A DNA stretch of 64,000 nt from Rhizobium sp. 11515TR (GCF_002277895.1 NZ_CP022999.1:1488001-1552000); one strand, 5' to 3'; counted from the first letter of the stretch, positions 26,817 through 36,875 are shown. The notes: generated by a model from the letters alone, not told the origin. Numbers and translations: made by a program.

Positions 26817-27659
26817 TTACTTGTATTCGACCGGGAAGCCGATCTGTGGTGGGGTCAGGTCCTTGCCGAACCAGGTCTTGTAGGACTTGGCGTAGCTATC
26901 GAATTCGACGCCTGTCATCGCTTCATGAAGAGCGGTATTGACGAAGTTCAGCCAATCCTGGTCGCCGCGCTTGACCGCGCAGGCATAGGTCTGCGGGTTC
27001 CAGCCATAGCCGGCGTCCTTGTAGCGGCCCGGGTTCTGCGTCATGTACCAGGCGAGTGATGACTGATCGGTCGCAACCGCGTCCGCGCGGCCGGATTCCA
27101 GCGCCTGATAGATCAGATCGACGGATTCGTACTGGTCGACCTTTGCGTCCGGAAGGGCGGCATGAACCATGGATTCCGCGTAGACGTTCTGAAGAACGGA
27201 AACGGTGACGGAAGAGCCTGCCGCCTTCAATGCCGCATAGTCGGCATACTGGCCATCGGCCTTCAGCATCAGGCCGACGCCTTCACGATAATAGGGAATG
27301 GTGAAGGCCACCTGCTGGGCGCGCTCGCCGGTCACGGTCATGAACTGGCAAGTGATATCGACCTTGTTGGTGGTAATGTTGGGAATACGGGCGTCGGACG
27401 ACTGATTGACATACTCGATCTTATCGGGGTCGCCGAAGAGGGCCTTGGCGATGATGTGACCCATGTCGACGTCGAAGCCCTGCAGCTTGTCGTCAGCGCT
27501 CTTGAAGTGCCACGGCGCGTTCGTGCTGCCGGTTCCAAGAACGAGGTGACCGCGCGCAAGCACCTCATCGAGCTTGCTGCCGTCGGCGAGAACGGGCGTG
27601 GAAGAGAGGAGTGCGGCGGCGGCCAGCGACATCAGGCCGACGCGCAAGGAAATAGTCAT
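26817..27659 (-). CDS. Amino-acid ABC transporter, periplasmic binding protein
   Basis: A 280-residue family-3 solute-binding protein. A signal peptide ends near VLA-DG at residue 26. The mature protein shows LARGHLVLGTGSTNAPWHF, GFDVDMGHIIAKALFG and the family-typical ITCQFMTVTGERAQQVAFT. It opens the four-gene transporter operon; the regulator is probably the IclR protein at its far end. The ligand cannot be deduced beyond a polar amino acid or small opine-like compound. Confidence 0.9.
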   Translation of the reverse strand: MTISLRVGLMSLAAAALLSSTPVLADGSKLDEVLARGHLVLGTGSTNAPWHFKSADDKLQGFDVDMGHIIAKALFGDPDKIEYVNQSSDARIPNITTNKVDITCQFMTVTGERAQQVAFTIPYYREGVGLMLKADGQYADYAALKAAGSSVTVSVLQNVYAESMVHAALPDAKVDQYESVDLIYQALESGRADAVATDQSSLAWYMTQNPGRYKDAGYGWNPQTYACAVKRGDQDWLNFVNTALHEAMTGVEFDSYAKSYKTWFGKDLTPPQIGFPVEYK

Positions 27660-28401
27660 GGTTGTTCCCCTTGGTTAATAGCTTTCGAATAATCCAATAT
27701 TCCGGACATATGTCTGTTATCTCGGATAGGGCATATCAAGGGATATACGGGGCAACTTGTCAATAGTGACTGCTGTTGCCGATCGTCGGAGATAGTGAAT
27801 GGTCAAGGGGTGTTTCCGGCGGGATTTACCGTTATCCCTGTCGACAATGTAGTGGCCGGCGCGCGGTATCTCTGCGGCAGCTCCGCCGCATCAAGCTGCT
27901 CCAAGCCATCATCCGAGCGACGGGCAAGACTCACTCAATGTTGCCGGTCACTCGCAATGCGAAGGATTTTCCGCGGGACATGCCGGATATCCGAGTGCCC
28001 TGTGAAATTTGAGCGCCATGTTGATCTGTTGTCAGGCGTTGTCGGCGAACCTTCGCCGTGGGTTGCCGATGTAAGCTCCATCGGGAGGAAAGTAGCCGTT
28101 TGAGACTTTCCTTGAAAGTTGTCGATTCAACTGGATGGTCAGGATGCCGAGCTGAATCCTCGGCCGAGCGAGTGCAGTCATCTCGTATGCCTGCACTCGC
28201 TTGCTGGCGTTTTTCCGGCCGTCCCTCAACTTTGCGAGATGCTCTCGTCCGAAGCGTTTAGTCGGTCTCTGACCATGCCTTGCTACGAGCGGAGTGAAAC
28301 TGAGGCCGATCGAGGCTGCCAATTGCCTGAGTTCTCGCCATCAGGCCATGAAGAATGATCTGCAATGCCCGTAAGAAGATCTTTCTCATCTCGTATCTCC
28401 T
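27660..28401. other. Long gap with gene debris
   Basis: About 740 bases. It holds a VapC-type remnant (27900-28012). On the minus strand, about 28032-28322, an open frame of roughly 96 codons ends in a basic segment with YFPPDGAYIGNPRRRF. That frame looks protein-like but I cannot place it, and it lacks a clear ribosome site. I saw no intact gene. Confidence 0.4.
27900..28012 (+). pseudogene. Remnant of a VapC-type PIN-domain toxin (C-terminal end)
   Basis: The plus frame ending at 28012 reads IIRATGKTHSM, then VTRNAKDFPRDMPDIRVP before the stop. The VTRN-x-KDF...G/P-x-RV pattern is the usual C-terminus of PIN-domain toxins of toxin-antitoxin pairs. The preceding acidic active-site segments are not found and no antitoxin gene precedes it, so this is a decayed end. 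Confidence 0.45.
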
Positions 28402-30213
28402 TCACGTCGTGGTATTCGCAGCGCGAATGAAATTTCGCCAGCCACCAAATTCGGTGATGTCTCTAGCGCCAGCTACGGCGTGGCTCTCGCAGAGAAATCC
28501 GGAAACATGGCTGCCATCCTCAAGCAGGATCTTGCCGATACCCAGCGGCGCGGGGATATTCTGGACGAAGTGGGCAAATGCGGCAGGCGGTAACGCCCAT
28601 ACCTCGATTTCGATACCGTTGCCGGCAAAGCTCGGGTCGCGCACCAATCCCGGCTTGGGTGGCACTGTTCCGGAAAGGGCGAAAAGCCGATAGCTGCCAT
28701 CCGTCCGTCCCGTCTTCATCCTGTAGGCGCCTTTTCCGGTGAGCTCATGGTTGAGCGGCATACCGGTCAGATGCGCGCCGACAACGACGATCGGAACCAT
28801 ATCCGCGGCTTCAGGTGTCACACGGCTTTTGTCCGGCAATGCCGCCGTGCGGTCCTTGCCCATCCCGCTATTTGCCGCTCGATGCATGGCATCGGCGAAA
28901 GGCGCCAAAGCATCGTCGGTAAAGGCAGGCCCGACGAGCATCACACCGGCAGGCAGATGGCCGTCAGCATCGAAGCCTGCAGGTATGGCAATTGCCGCGC
29001 AATCAAGCAGATTGGCAAAATTGGTATAACGGCCGAAATGGCTGTTTCTGACGATCGGATCGGCCTGCATTTCCTCGACCGTATAGGTCGTAGGCGATGT
29101 TGGCAGCATCAGGAAATCGACCTTCTCCCACTCCACCTTCGTCTTTTGCCGCAAAGCCTCCAGCCTGTACCTGCCTTCGAAGGCCGCAACCGCGTCATAG
29201 CCTTTCGCCCCTTCGATGATCGTTCTGACCGTCGGATCGAAATCGTCGGCATTGCTTGCAAGGAAGTCCTTTACCGCCGCGAGGCGCTCCGCAACCCAAG
29301 GGCCGCTGTAGAGCAGTTCGGCAGCCTGGCGGAAAGGCGCATAGTCGAAGGGCACGATCTCCGCGCCGAGCGATCTCGCCCTGTCGATGGCGGCGTCATA
29401 GAGGGCCTTGACTTGGCTGTTGCCATAGAATTCGCGCTCGGCTCCGTCCAGTACGCCGATGCGCGGGCGCACCGACGATAGGCTCGCTGGAGTCGCTTCC
29501 CGCGAGAACGGATCTCGTGCGTCATAGCCGTCCATGATCCGGCGAATGGCGACCCCGTCGCCGACGGTTGCGGCGAACACGGTGACGACATCGACGCTGC
29601 GGCAAGCCGGCACCACTCCGACATTGGGAACAAGCCCCGGTGTCGGCTTGATGCCGACGAGATTGTTGAAGGCAGCCGGTACCCGGCCGGAGCCTGCCGT
29701 GTCGGTGCCGAGCGAGAAACTGGCAAGACCTGCCGCTACGGCAACGGCGGAACCGGAACTGGAGCCGCCGGAGACATAGGCGCGATCGAAAACCGAGCGG
29801 GGGGCACCATAAGGCGAGCGGGTGCCGTTGAGGCCGGTTGCGAACTGGTCGAGATTGGTCTTGCCGATGACGATGGCGCCGGCAGCCCTCAGGCGCGCTA
29901 TCACCGCCGCATCCTCCTCAGGATGATAGGCGAAGGCCGGGCAGGCGGCCGTCGTTGGCAGGCCTGCGACATCGATATTGTCCTTGACCGCAAAAGGTAT
30001 GCCCCAAAGCGGCAGGCTGTTTGGCTCGGGTGCTTTCGCCAGCAATTCCGTCGCTGTGGCTCGCAATGCCTCTGGAGATGTCGGCGTGATGAAGATAGCC
30101 GGATCTTCAGATGCCTTGCATCTCGCAATGATTTCCTCCACGAGGTCGAGCGGCGATAGACCTGCTCCATAAGCCTCTTGCAACGAGGTGAGATCGAGAA
30201 TGGTGGGCAGCAT
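28402..30213 (-). CDS. atzF: Allophanate hydrolase
   Basis: A 603-residue amidase that splits allophanate to CO2 and two ammonia. The Ser-cisSer-Lys triad is visible as Lys77 (FAVKDN), Ser151 (GGSSSGS) and Ser175 (GTDTAGSGR). After the amidase domain (to about 440) comes the C-terminal AtzF domain (VVVGAHLTGMPLNHEL, then GIEIEVWALP and GFLCESHAV). The open frame runs further upstream, but ATG 30213 overlaps the carboxylase stop (TGATG) and fits the family start. It is the last enzyme of the guanidine pathway. Confidence 0.92.
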   Translation of the reverse strand: MLPTILDLTSLQEAYGAGLSPLDLVEEIIARCKASEDPAIFITPTSPEALRATATELLAKAPEPNSLPLWGIPFAVKDNIDVAGLPTTAACPAFAYHPEEDAAVIARLRAAGAIVIGKTNLDQFATGLNGTRSPYGAPRSVFDRAYVSGGSSSGSAVAVAAGLASFSLGTDTAGSGRVPAAFNNLVGIKPTPGLVPNVGVVPACRSVDVVTVFAATVGDGVAIRRIMDGYDARDPFSREATPASLSSVRPRIGVLDGAEREFYGNSQVKALYDAAIDRARSLGAEIVPFDYAPFRQAAELLYSGPWVAERLAAVKDFLASNADDFDPTVRTIIEGAKGYDAVAAFEGRYRLEALRQKTKVEWEKVDFLMLPTSPTTYTVEEMQADPIVRNSHFGRYTNFANLLDCAAIAIPAGFDADGHLPAGVMLVGPAFTDDALAPFADAMHRAANSGMGKDRTAALPDKSRVTPEAADMVPIVVVGAHLTGMPLNHELTGKGAYRMKTGRTDGSYRLFALSGTVPPKPGLVRDPSFAGNGIEIEVWALPPAAFAHFVQNIPAPLGIGKILLEDGSHVSGFLCESHAVAGARDITEFGGWRNFIRAANTTT

Positions 30214-33200
30214 CAGATTTCCTCCAGAATGACAAGCACGTCGCCGGCCTTGACGTTGCGCCCAGGTGCTGCGCGCAGATCGCGGACGCGTCCCGCGGCA
30301 TGGGCGGTGACATTGATTTCCATTTTCATCGACTCGATGATGGCCAAAGTATCGCCGGCTGCAACCGGCTGACCCTCCTCGACAAGTATTTTCCAGACAT
30401 TGCCGGGCACGGCGCTTTCGATGCCGAAGCAACCATCCGGTATATCTCCGGCAAGGGCGGGGCCTGTCCCCTCGTCGACCGAGAAGCTATCGAGCCCCAG
30501 CTCCTTCCAGCGTTGCCGTTCCGCCTCGAAGGCTGCCTGCTGCCTGGACTTGAAGGCGCTGATTGCAGCGGCCTCACGTGCGAGGCCGGCCTCATAGGCA
30601 GCGTAGGAGAACTCCGTGTCCTCGATCTTGATCGGATAGCCGCCGTGTGGGAAGGCCGCACGCGCTTCATTGAGCTCCTCATGCGTGACAGGGAAGAAAC
30701 GGATCTGATCGAAGAAATTAAGAAGCCATGGCTTGCCCTTGGCGAAGGCCGGTGTCTGCCGCCAGCTGTTCCATACCTGGATCGTGCGGCCGAAAAGCTG
30801 ATAGCCGCCCGGTCCCTCCATGCCATAGATGCACATATAGGCACCGCCAATGCCGACGGCGTTTTCCGGTGTCCAGGTGCGCGCCGGATTGTATTTCGTC
30901 GTCACCAGCCGATGTCGCGGATCGATCGGCGTTGCGACCGGAGCCCCGAGATAGACATCGCCGAGGCCGAGCACGAGATAGCTGGCATCAAAGACGATGT
31001 CGCGCACCGCCTGCTCGTCGGGCAAGCCGTTGATGCGGCGGATGAACTCGATGTTGGAAGGGCACCATGGCGCATTGGGGCGCACGAGCTCCTGATATTT
31101 ACGCATGGCAAGCTCGGCCTGCGGATCGTTCCAGGAGAGCGGCAGATGCACGATGCGGCTTGGAACTTTTACCTCCTGCGCCGCCGGCAGCGTAGCCTCG
31201 ATCTCGGTCAAAAGGCCAAGGAGGCGTTTCCGCGTCAGCGTCGTCCCGTCATAATGGATCTGCAGCGAACGGATGCCTGGCGTCAGGTCGATGATCCCAG
31301 GCAGGCGCGCTTCGACTACTGCCTGCATCAGCAGGTGCACGCGCAGGCGAAGCGCGATATCGAGCGTCATCGGCCCGTATTCGATGAGCAGGTTGTCATC
31401 GCCCTGACGGCGGTAGACGACAGGCACCGGCCCATCCTGGTTCTGGCCGACGATCGCCGATCCGGCTTCCTCGGGCGCGTGGCGAACCGTTGGGTCGGCG
31501 ATGGCGTCCTCACTGCGCACCAACGGGTGAAAGCGGATTTTGTCGCCCGGCTTGAACTGGCCCATCTTCCATTGCTCGTCGCGCGCGATGACAGCCGGGC
31601 AGACGAAGCCGCCGAGGCTCGGTCCATCCGGGCCGAGAATGATCGGCATATCGCCGGTGAAATCGATCGCGCCGATGGCGTAGGCATTGTCGTGAAGATT
31701 GGAGGGGTGGAGGCCGGCCTCGCCGCCGTCGCTGCGTGCCCATTTAGGAGCGGGGCCGATCAGACGGACGCCGGTGCGGGCACTGTTGAAATGCACTTCG
31801 TATTCGGTTGAAAACAGCGTTTCGATATCGTCGTCGAGAAAGAAATCCGGCGCGCCGTGCGGTCCATAGACGACGCCGACCTCCCAGGTCCGGGTGAGGG
31901 CGGCGGGCATGTTCGCCGGCTTGGCCCGAGGCTGAGGTGTGCGTGCCAGCCGCAACACATGGCCTGTCTGAAGTGTGCCGGTGGCGTGGCCCCCGAAACG
32001 ACCGAGGCCGAAGGTTGCCCTGGAGCCGAGCATGAGCGGCGCGGCAAAGCCGCCCGCAACGGCGAGATAGGCACGCTGGCCCCGACCTTCTATGGCGCCG
32101 ATGGCAAGCGTCTGCCCTGCCTTGGCGATAACGGCCTCGTCGTAGGGTAATGGAACGCCGTCGAGGGTCATCGGCATGCGAGCGCCTGCAAGCGCGATCG
32201 TCACGTCGGAGAAGATCTTGAGCACCGGTCCCGAGACGGTCAGCTCGAGGGCTGCGGTCTCGTCGGCGTTACCGACCAGCCTATTTGCATGGCGGAACGA
32301 GCGCTCATCCATCGGCCCGCTCGGCGGCACGCCGACGTGCCAGAGCCCCAGCCTGCCGGGAAGCTCCTGGATGCTCGACTGCGCGCCGGGCGCCACCACC
32401 TCGATTATCTCGGGCACGAAGGGAAAATCCTTCAGCGCCGTCGTCGCCACATTGCCGCTGGCCAGCAGATCCGATCCGGCGATGGCCTTCAGATAGTCGA
32501 GATTGGTTTCGATGCCGGAGATGGAGCTTTGTGCAAGCGCAAGCTTGAGCTTCTCGATCGCGGCTGGCCGGTCTTCGGCTGCCACGATCACCTTGGCGAG
32601 CATGGGGTCGTAATAAGGGGTGACTTCCGTGCCCGTCTCGATCCAGCCGTCGACGCGCGTGTTTTCCGGAAAGATAACTTCGGTCAAAAGGCCGGCGCTC
32701 GGCCGGAAGCCCGCATGCGGCATCTCGGCGTAGATGCGCGCCTCGATCGCGGCACCCTTCGGAACAAGCTGCTCATTGCCTGTTATCACTTCCTCGCCGG
32801 CCGCCTGGCGGATCATCCATTCGACGAGATCGATGCCATAGATGGCCTCGGTGACCGGATGTTCGACCTGAAGCCTGGTATTGACCTCGAGGAAGTAGAA
32901 TTCCTCGCGCGCGGGATCATAGATGAATTCGACCGTGCCGGCAGACCGATAATGGGCGGAAGTGCCGAGTGCCACCGCCGCTGCATGGAGACTTTCGCGC
33001 ACAGAACGCGCAAGATCGGGCGCGGGCGTCTCTTCGATCACCTTCTGGTTCCGGCGCTGCAACGAGCAATCGCGCTCGCCAAGCGCGATCACGCGGCCCT
33101 TGCCGTCGCCGAAGATCTGAACCTCGACGTGCCGCGCCCGTGAGACAAAGCGCTCCAGATAGACGCGGGCATCGCCGAAGCTCGCCCTGGCCGTGCGCTG

Positions 33201-33749
33201 CACGCTGTCGAAGGCAGCCTTCAAGCTTCCGGCATCGTCGCAGAGCTGCATGCCGATCCCACCTCCGCCGGCCGTCGATTTCAGCATGACCGGGTAGCCG
33301 ATCTCCGCCGCGGCCGCGAGCGCCGCTTCACTGGTTTCGACGAGGTCGCTGCCTGGAAGCAGCGGCACCCCGCTTGTGCGCGCCAGCTCTCGCGCCGTGT
33401 GCTTGAGTCCGAAAGCGGCGATATTGTCCGGCGTCGGCCCGATGAAGATGATGCCTTCCTTTGCCAGCCGTTCGGCAAAGCCGATATTCTCCGATAAGAA
33501 GCCGTAGCCGGGATGCACTGCCTCGGCGCCGGTAGCCTTGCAGGCGGCAATGACGGCGTCGATATTGAGATAGCTTTCCAAGGCCGGCGCCGGGCCGAGC
33601 CTGACGGCTTCGTCGGCCATCAGGGATGCCTTTGAGAAACGGTCTGCATCGGAATAGACGGCGACGGAGGCAATGCCCATGCGCCGCAGCGTCCCGATGA
33701 TCCGGACGGCGATCTCGCCGCGATTGGCGATCAATATTTTCTGGAACAT
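30213..33749 (-). CDS. Biotin-dependent guanidine (urea-type) carboxylase
   Basis: A 1178-residue single-chain carboxylase. The biotin carboxylase domain covers about 1-450 (FQKILIANRGEIAVRI; KSTAGGGGIGMQ; FYFLEVNTRLQVEHPVTE). The KipA-like and KipI-like halves of the carboxyltransferase follow (about 480-800 and 830-1050; PGRLGLWHVGVPPSGPMD). The biotinyl domain ends the protein with ESMKME, where Lys1142 carries biotin. The enzyme is normally named urea carboxylase. Here the guanidine-I riboswitch and the two DUF1989 genes argue that guanidine is the true substrate, giving carboxyguanidine. ATG 33749 is one base after the preceding stop. Confidence 0.9.
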   Translation of the reverse strand: MFQKILIANRGEIAVRIIGTLRRMGIASVAVYSDADRFSKASLMADEAVRLGPAPALESYLNIDAVIAACKATGAEAVHPGYGFLSENIGFAERLAKEGIIFIGPTPDNIAAFGLKHTARELARTSGVPLLPGSDLVETSEAALAAAAEIGYPVMLKSTAGGGGIGMQLCDDAGSLKAAFDSVQRTARASFGDARVYLERFVSRARHVEVQIFGDGKGRVIALGERDCSLQRRNQKVIEETPAPDLARSVRESLHAAAVALGTSAHYRSAGTVEFIYDPAREEFYFLEVNTRLQVEHPVTEAIYGIDLVEWMIRQAAGEEVITGNEQLVPKGAAIEARIYAEMPHAGFRPSAGLLTEVIFPENTRVDGWIETGTEVTPYYDPMLAKVIVAAEDRPAAIEKLKLALAQSSISGIETNLDYLKAIAGSDLLASGNVATTALKDFPFVPEIIEVVAPGAQSSIQELPGRLGLWHVGVPPSGPMDERSFRHANRLVGNADETAALELTVSGPVLKIFSDVTIALAGARMPMTLDGVPLPYDEAVIAKAGQTLAIGAIEGRGQRAYLAVAGGFAAPLMLGSRATFGLGRFGGHATGTLQTGHVLRLARTPQPRAKPANMPAALTRTWEVGVVYGPHGAPDFFLDDDIETLFSTEYEVHFNSARTGVRLIGPAPKWARSDGGEAGLHPSNLHDNAYAIGAIDFTGDMPIILGPDGPSLGGFVCPAVIARDEQWKMGQFKPGDKIRFHPLVRSEDAIADPTVRHAPEEAGSAIVGQNQDGPVPVVYRRQGDDNLLIEYGPMTLDIALRLRVHLLMQAVVEARLPGIIDLTPGIRSLQIHYDGTTLTRKRLLGLLTEIEATLPAAQEVKVPSRIVHLPLSWNDPQAELAMRKYQELVRPNAPWCPSNIEFIRRINGLPDEQAVRDIVFDASYLVLGLGDVYLGAPVATPIDPRHRLVTTKYNPARTWTPENAVGIGGAYMCIYGMEGPGGYQLFGRTIQVWNSWRQTPAFAKGKPWLLNFFDQIRFFPVTHEELNEARAAFPHGGYPIKIEDTEFSYAAYEAGLAREAAAISAFKSRQQAAFEAERQRWKELGLDSFSVDEGTGPALAGDIPDGCFGIESAVPGNVWKILVEEGQPVAAGDTLAIIESMKMEINVTAHAAGRVRDLRAAPGRNVKAGDVLVILEEI

Positions 33750-33750
33750 C

Positions 33751-34401
33751 TCAGGCCTCACCGTCCCATACGAGGACACGGATTGGCGTCGGGTCGAAGC
33801 CGTTGCAGGGATTGTTGATCTGCGGGCAATTGGAGATGACGAGGAGCACGTCCATTTCGGCCTTGAGCTCGACATAGTCGCCAGGCGCAGAGATGCCGTC
33901 GACGATCGTCATTTCACCTGATGGTTCGATCGGCACGTTCATGAAGAAATTGATGTTGGGCACGACGTCGCGCTTGCTCATGCCGTGCTTTGAGACTTCC
34001 AGCACGAAATTGTCACGGCAGGCGTGAAGATACTTCGTGCCGTGGCCAAAACGCACCGTGTTGCTCTCGCAGGAGCAGGCGCCTGCCGAGGTATCATGGC
34101 GGCCGCAGCTGTCGGCGATCATCGTCAGCATGACGCGCCCCTCGTTGGAGATGATCCGGGTGCCTGTAGTGATGTAGGCGGCGCCTTGTTCGCGCATCGT
34201 GTCCTGGTTGGAATAGCGCTCGGAATAGTCCTCAGCATTGTAGAACAGCGTGTCGATTGCCTGCTGGCCGTAGCTGTCTTCGATGCGCAGCATCTGGCCC
34301 TTGCGCACGATTGTCGAAAACGGCGCTTCGGCAGCGATGAAATGATCCTGCACCGCCTTGTCGAGCGTGCGGGACGGTGCGGTCTGGACGAAATCGCTCA
34401 T
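33751..34401 (-). CDS. Carboxyguanidine deiminase subunit (DUF1989, urea-carboxylase-associated)
   Basis: A 216-residue DUF1989 protein formerly called urea amidolyase-associated protein. Conserved metal-site segments are visible: ADSCGRHDTSAGACSCESN, with Cys and His residues, and ISNCPQINNPCNGFDP near the end. Family work has shown that pairs of these proteins form a heteromeric deiminase that turns carboxyguanidine into allophanate and ammonia. ATG 34401 has GGGAGA upstream. It lies between its partner and the carboxylase, all tightly spaced. Confidence 0.88.
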   Translation of the reverse strand: MSDFVQTAPSRTLDKAVQDHFIAAEAPFSTIVRKGQMLRIEDSYGQQAIDTLFYNAEDYSERYSNQDTMREQGAAYITTGTRIISNEGRVMLTMIADSCGRHDTSAGACSCESNTVRFGHGTKYLHACRDNFVLEVSKHGMSKRDVVPNINFFMNVPIEPSGEMTIVDGISAPGDYVELKAEMDVLLVISNCPQINNPCNGFDPTPIRVLVWDGEA

Positions 34402-34417
34402 GATCGTCTCTCCCGGC

Positions 34418-35236
34418 TCAAAGATTGGCGAAGGCGTTGTTTTCAAAGCCGCGCACGGCTTCGGCGGTAGCTGTCCGGCACAGATCGTCTTCAGCGATCG
34501 GCTGGGCGGCAATGCGGGCCACGGTCACCGGTTTCGGTGCGTAATGCGGATTTGGATCGAGCGGGTGAGGGCAGTTGGAAAAGCCGACGATCATGTCTAT
34601 TTCGGCGCGAAGATGGATATAGTCGCCATCGTGCAGTAGTTCGGGCTTCCAGGCGAACTTGCCGTCCGCATCGACCCGGACGGGCGCGAAAAGCGTCAGG
34701 GCGGCAGGGATATCGCGCCGATCCAAGCCTGCTTTCGTTGTGAGGAGGATGAAGTTATCGCGGCTGTTGCGTAGGCCTTGGCCGTATTTTGCTTCGTTGG
34801 AGGCGGCGGTGGAGCCTCCCATCAGGCAATCATGGGCGCCGGAGGAATCTTCCGTCACCGAGAACATGACGCGGCCCATGTCGGAAAAGATCACCCGGCC
34901 TTTCGACAGCGCCGTCGTCCATTGTACCTTGACCGTATCGACGAGGTTCAGCCGTTCGCTCGGATCCGCCTCGTTCCAGGCGATCAGCGAGACTGCAGAA
35001 AAGCCTTGGGCCTGCGCGATGCGCAGCGTCTCACCCGCCCTGATGCGCGTTGACCAGTACCAGCCGCCGGGCAGGGTCTCGCGGTGTAGGACAAGGGCGG
35101 GGTCGATCGGCGGGGCGGGAAGTGGGCTTGGGGCCGGCAACGCCTTGGGCGCGAATTGCAGTCCCTTTCGTTGATGGTCTTCATACCGTGCGCGATTGGC
35201 GGCGATTTCTTCCGGTGAACGTCTGACATGCTGCAT
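34418..35236 (-). CDS. Carboxyguanidine deiminase subunit (DUF1989, urea-carboxylase-associated)
   Basis: A 272-residue DUF1989 protein, the larger partner of the pair. It has TEDSSGAHDCLMGGSTAASN, aligned with the metal-site region of the smaller subunit, and FSNCPHPLDPNP near the C-terminus. The 60-residue N-terminal extension (RSPEEIAANRARYEDHQ and a proline-rich linker) is usual for this subunit. Start 35236 has GGGAGA. It is two bases after the ABC ATPase stop, so the operon is continuous. Confidence 0.88.
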   Translation of the reverse strand: MQHVRRSPEEIAANRARYEDHQRKGLQFAPKALPAPSPLPAPPIDPALVLHRETLPGGWYWSTRIRAGETLRIAQAQGFSAVSLIAWNEADPSERLNLVDTVKVQWTTALSKGRVIFSDMGRVMFSVTEDSSGAHDCLMGGSTAASNEAKYGQGLRNSRDNFILLTTKAGLDRRDIPAALTLFAPVRVDADGKFAWKPELLHDGDYIHLRAEIDMIVGFSNCPHPLDPNPHYAPKPVTVARIAAQPIAEDDLCRTATAEAVRGFENNAFANL

Positions 35237-35238
35237 GG

Positions 35239-36060
35239 CTAAATATCTCCCGATGGTGCCAGGTCGTCCCGGCGGTGCCCCAGGGAAGAGACCGGGCCGT
35301 CCCGGTCGGGGCTAAAGATCGAGGCTCCGCCGGCGATGCGCGGCGGCCATATGGAAATGTCCTTGGTGATGGTGGCGCCGTAGCGCTCCTTTTCCTCCGG
35401 CCGGTCGCGGCGGCGTTCGAAGGCGACGACGCGGGTCGCAAGCGTGAAGGCCTCGCGCATGTCATGGGTCACCATGACGACGGTCATCTGCGTCTCGTGC
35501 CAGAGGCGTTTCATCAACGTATGGATTTCGGCGCGGATGCCCGGATCGAGCGCGCCGAAGGGTTCGTCGAGTAGCAGCACTTTCGGTCGCATGATGAGCG
35601 CTTGCGCAAGCGCCAGGCGTTGCTGCATGCCGCCGGAAAGCTGGGCCGGATATTTGTTCTCTGCGCCGGCAAGACCGACTTCCGCAAGAAGCTGACGCGC
35701 CTCGTCGATGGCATCGCGACGCGCCGAGCCGAAGAGCCTTGCCTTGTAGCGCGAGCCGGCAAGTTCCTTGCCGAGCACTACGTTGCCGAGCGCGGTCAGA
35801 TGCGGAAAGACGGAATAGCGCTGGAAGACCACGCCACGGTCGGCGCCAGGTTCCGAGGGCAGGGCTACTCCGTCGAGCAGGATCGTCCCGCGCGTCGGCT
35901 GCTCTTGACCCAAAAGCATGCGTAGGAAGGTGGACTTGCCGCAGCCCGATGGGCCGACGAGCGCGACGAAGGCACGCGAGGCGACGGTCAGCGAGACATC
36001 CTCAAGCACGATCTGGTCGCCATATTCCTTCCAGACCCTTTCTATTCTGAGCTCGCTCAT
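35239..36060 (-). CDS. ABC transporter ATPase (nitrate/taurine type), guanidine operon
   Basis: A 273-residue ATPase. Walker A is GPSGCGKST near 37, the signature is LSGGMQQRLALA, and Walker B is LLLDEPFGALDPG. ATG 36060 overlaps the permease stop by four bases. It forms an SsuABC-like importer with the permease and the binding protein, predicted to carry guanidine or a guanidine-yielding compound. Confidence 0.9.
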   Translation of the reverse strand: MSELRIERVWKEYGDQIVLEDVSLTVASRAFVALVGPSGCGKSTFLRMLLGQEQPTRGTILLDGVALPSEPGADRGVVFQRYSVFPHLTALGNVVLGKELAGSRYKARLFGSARRDAIDEARQLLAEVGLAGAENKYPAQLSGGMQQRLALAQALIMRPKVLLLDEPFGALDPGIRAEIHTLMKRLWHETQMTVVMVTHDMREAFTLATRVVAFERRRDRPEEKERYGATITKDISIWPPRIAGGASIFSPDRDGPVSSLGHRRDDLAPSGDI

Positions 36061-36875
36061 GCCTGCTTCTCCAGTTCGGACCAGGGGAAGACGGCGATGC
36101 GGATACGGTCGAGCAGGTAGTTCATGACCACAGCGAGCAGGGTGATCCAGACGACATAGGGAAAGATTACGTCCATCGAGAGATAGCGGCGGACGAGGAA
36201 GATGCGGTAGCCGAGCCCGGAATCGGATGAGATTGCCTCGGCGGCGATCAGGAACAGCCAGGCCGGCCCGAGCTGCAGCCTGAGGCACGTGATCAGCCGC
36301 GGCAGGATCTGCGGCAGCACGACGCGGAGGGCGATCTGCCAGGAAGAGCCACCAAGCGTCTCAGCCTTGACGATCTGTTCGCGCGGCAATTCCAGTGCCT
36401 TCAGGGCCAGATCTCGGACCATCGTCGGCGCAACACCAATGACGATGAGGGCGATCTTCGACGTTTCCCCGAGGCCCATGACGATGAAGAGGATCGGCAG
36501 CAGGGCCAGCGGCGGCACCATGGAAATGACGGCGACGAAGGGAGACAGAAGCGCTCTCAAATAGGGCAGCATGCCAATCAGCATGCCCAGGCAAAGCGCG
36601 ATCGCCGTGGAGATGCCAAGACCGGAGAGCAACCGGACGAGACTTGCCCCAGTATCCGACCACAGGAGGTAATCTCCGGTGCGAGGATCGGCGATGAAGG
36701 CCATGCGGTTGATGGCGTCGGCAAAGCCGGCGAAATTTGGAAGCAGCTTGTCATTGGCGTTTTCGGCAAGCCTTGAGGCAGAGCCGATCGCATAGGCAAT
36801 GATGAGCAGCGCAAACGGCAAAAGCGTCAAGGCAAGCTGCGCACCGGGACTTGGCTTGGTATTGATCCAGCGCAT
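36057..36875 (-). CDS. ABC transporter permease (nitrate/taurine type), guanidine operon
   Basis: A 272-residue inner-membrane permease with about six helices. The EAA loop is LELPREQIVKAETLGGSSW. It lies 53 bases downstream of the binding protein and overlaps the ATPase. Confidence 0.9.
   Translation of the reverse strand: MRWINTKPSPGAQLALTLLPFALLIIAYAIGSASRLAENANDKLLPNFAGFADAINRMAFIADPRTGDYLLWSDTGASLVRLLSGLGISTAIALCLGMLIGMLPYLRALLSPFVAVISMVPPLALLPILFIVMGLGETSKIALIVIGVAPTMVRDLALKALELPREQIVKAETLGGSSWQIALRVVLPQILPRLITCLRLQLGPAWLFLIAAEAISSDSGLGYRIFLVRRYLSMDVIFPYVVWITLLAVVMNYLLDRIRIAVFPWSELEKQA

Noticed and set aside
30300..31811. Long plus-strand open frame of 503 codons
   Set aside because: Antisense of the carboxylase gene; composition is Arg/Asp/Ala-rich without any fold pattern.
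28402..33749. Reading the two enzymes as a classical urea amidolyase pathway
   Set aside because: The guanidine-I riboswitch and both DUF1989 genes favour guanidine; urea remains possible only if assays show it.
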